From assembly GCA_003524705.1 (NCBI GenBank), contig DQGV01000367.1, positions 1-5,936 on the forward strand: a DNA stretch of 5,936 nucleotides, written 5' to 3'. Under the pieces are notes generated by a model. It ran no database searches. It was not told where the DNA came from and saw only the letters and a list, made by a program, of their open reading frames with translations. The stretch comes from Anaerolineae bacterium. GTDB lineage: Bacteria > Chloroflexota > Anaerolineae > Anaerolineales > Villigracilaceae. Of this stretch, positions 5,223 through 5,936 are shown piece after piece (position 1 is the first letter of the stretch; each line of letters starts with the position of its first letter). A program made the position numbers and the translations under genes.

Positions 5223-5843
5223 ATGAATTCTGAAAAACGATATTTTATTCTGGGAATTCTTGCTACCATTCTTTTTGGGGTTTTTGTAAATGTTATAACT
5301 CCATATTTTGTGGAAAATCAATTCGCATGGCTCATACTATTAATCGGAATAATAATTTTCTCAGCAAGTATTTTTAGTCAAGAAATCCGAACTTGGCTCG
5401 CAAAGAAATCACTTCTTAATAAAAAGCAAAGAATTGATGAACTTCAAAAGGAACTTACTCTCTTCAATAAAACTTGTGAAGAATCCATCAGAAATCCAAA
5501 TAGGTTTACCCTCCTTGTAATACAAAAATTCTTGGTCTGGCTCTTGATTTTACTTTTCCTTTTATTTTCTCGCATATCGATAGGTTCAATATTGTCAGTG
5601 TTGACTGGTTCCCCGAGTACAGACTTTTTTGACTTCTACGCCTTATTTGAAGCAATAACTACATTCTTGATGATTATAATTTTTTCGGCACAGGTTAGAA
5701 TTGGCTGGGTGTTCATTGAAAGGGTCGGCAATGAAGAAACGGCGAATAAATATCGAAAAAATATTCAGGATGAGATTGATTGGTTAACATCGAAGGTTAA
5801 ACCAGATGAAGATAACTCAATGAAAATAAGTTCTGAACAATAG
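5223..5843 (+). CDS. Uncharacterised four-helix membrane protein
   Basis: I do not recognise this 206-residue protein. It has four likely membrane helices: about 8-29, 34-52, 97-115 and 138-157. Between helices 2 and 3 lies a charged, probably cytoplasmic stretch (53-96) with a lysine-rich, coiled-coil-like segment (KKQRIDELQKELTLFNK). After helix 4 comes a hydrophilic tail of about 49 residues. The N-terminal EKR and basic loop suggest both ends face the cytoplasm. There are only one cysteine and no catalytic motif, so a structural, signalling or small effector role is possible but unproven. The start is well supported: AAGGAGG (5211-5217) lies 5 nt before the ATG. The gene is more AT-rich than rel and moeA, has its own promoter, and sits between a GTTRRRY-like site and an attC-like tail, so it may have been acquired horizontally as a cassette. 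Confidence 0.8.
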   Translation: MNSEKRYFILGILATILFGVFVNVITPYFVENQFAWLILLIGIIIFSASIFSQEIRTWLAKKSLLNKKQRIDELQKELTLFNKTCEESIRNPNRFTLLVIQKFLVWLLILLFLLFSRISIGSILSVLTGSPSTDFFDFYALFEAITTFLMIIIFSAQVRIGWVFIERVGNEETANKYRKNIQDEIDWLTSKVKPDEDNSMKISSEQ

Positions 5844-5936
5844 CCAAAACCAACAAAGCGTGCACCCCGTCTTCGCGGGGCGAGTGGACCTGACGCTGAG
5901 GACTGCCGCTTTGCGGCGTGCGCACATCTCAAGCAG
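5844..5936. other. GC-rich hairpin region, possible left part of an attC site
   Basis: Straight after the stop codon the sequence turns GC-rich. AACCAAC (5848-5854) leads into AACAAAGCG, like the left arm (R'' then L'') of long attC sites such as the Vibrio repeats. Two hairpins follow: CCCCG/CGGGG (5865-5869 with 5876-5880) and GCCGC-TTT-GCGGC (5905-5917). The right arm, which would have to end in GTTRRRY and pair with the left, is outside the window, so the site cannot be confirmed. No T-run follows either hairpin, so terminator function is unlikely. No coding sequence is evident here. Confidence 0.35.

Noticed and set aside
5865..5917. GC-rich hairpins after the membrane protein gene as an intrinsic terminator
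   Set aside because: Neither stem is followed by a T-run; the region reads better as a structured repeat or attC-like sequence.

Overview
The window looks like a chromosomal piece of a moderately AT-rich bacterium, most likely a member of the Chloroflexota (Anaerolineae-like). That placement is from memory and tentative. It rests on the form of the Rel protein (an insertion after VTKL in the HD domain), a short four-cysteine protein with a very acidic tail, and dispersed palindromic repeats of a kind I associate with such genomes. No rRNA, tRNA, CRISPR array or transposase gene is visible.

Layout. The left edge (1-194) holds the first codons of a minus-strand gene leaving the window, with a strong Shine-Dalgarno site, a good promoter at 120-147 and a possible short upstream ORF. 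Next come a minus-strand ybaK-type aminoacyl-tRNA deacylase gene (195-665) and, divergent from it, a full-length bifunctional (p)ppGpp synthetase/hydrolase gene (755-2974). A 100-bp imperfect palindrome with terminal inverted repeats fills nearly all of the gap to the next genes. These form a tight plus-strand operon: moeA (molybdenum insertion, 3104-4330), a VKOR-type disulfide-forming membrane protein (4337-4774) and a 74-residue four-cysteine acidic protein (4787-5011). A clear intrinsic terminator (5054-5080) ends the operon. After it come a new promoter (5083-5111), a small perfect inverted repeat and an AT-rich gene for an unrecognised four-helix membrane protein (5223-5843). A GC-rich, hairpin-rich tail (5844-5936) runs off the window.

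How the parts fit. ybaK (translation quality control) and rel (stringent response) share a 90-bp divergent control region. In the second operon, the VKOR protein with its full set of redox cysteines and the small cysteine protein are joined to moeA by spacing only; I see no pathway link. The last gene, with a GTTRRRY-like site before it and an AACAAAGCG-type GC-rich hairpin region behind it, resembles an integron-type cassette, but the right half of any attC site lies outside the window.

Three things stand out. The first genes of the transcription units (ybaK, rel, moeA) lack Shine-Dalgarno sites and have -10 boxes that place transcription starts at or just before the ATG, whereas the internal and right-hand genes have ribosome binding sites. 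A second palindromic repeat is inserted in frame inside moeA and is translated as a PHPNPLP-type peptide. The right end may be a mobile cassette.
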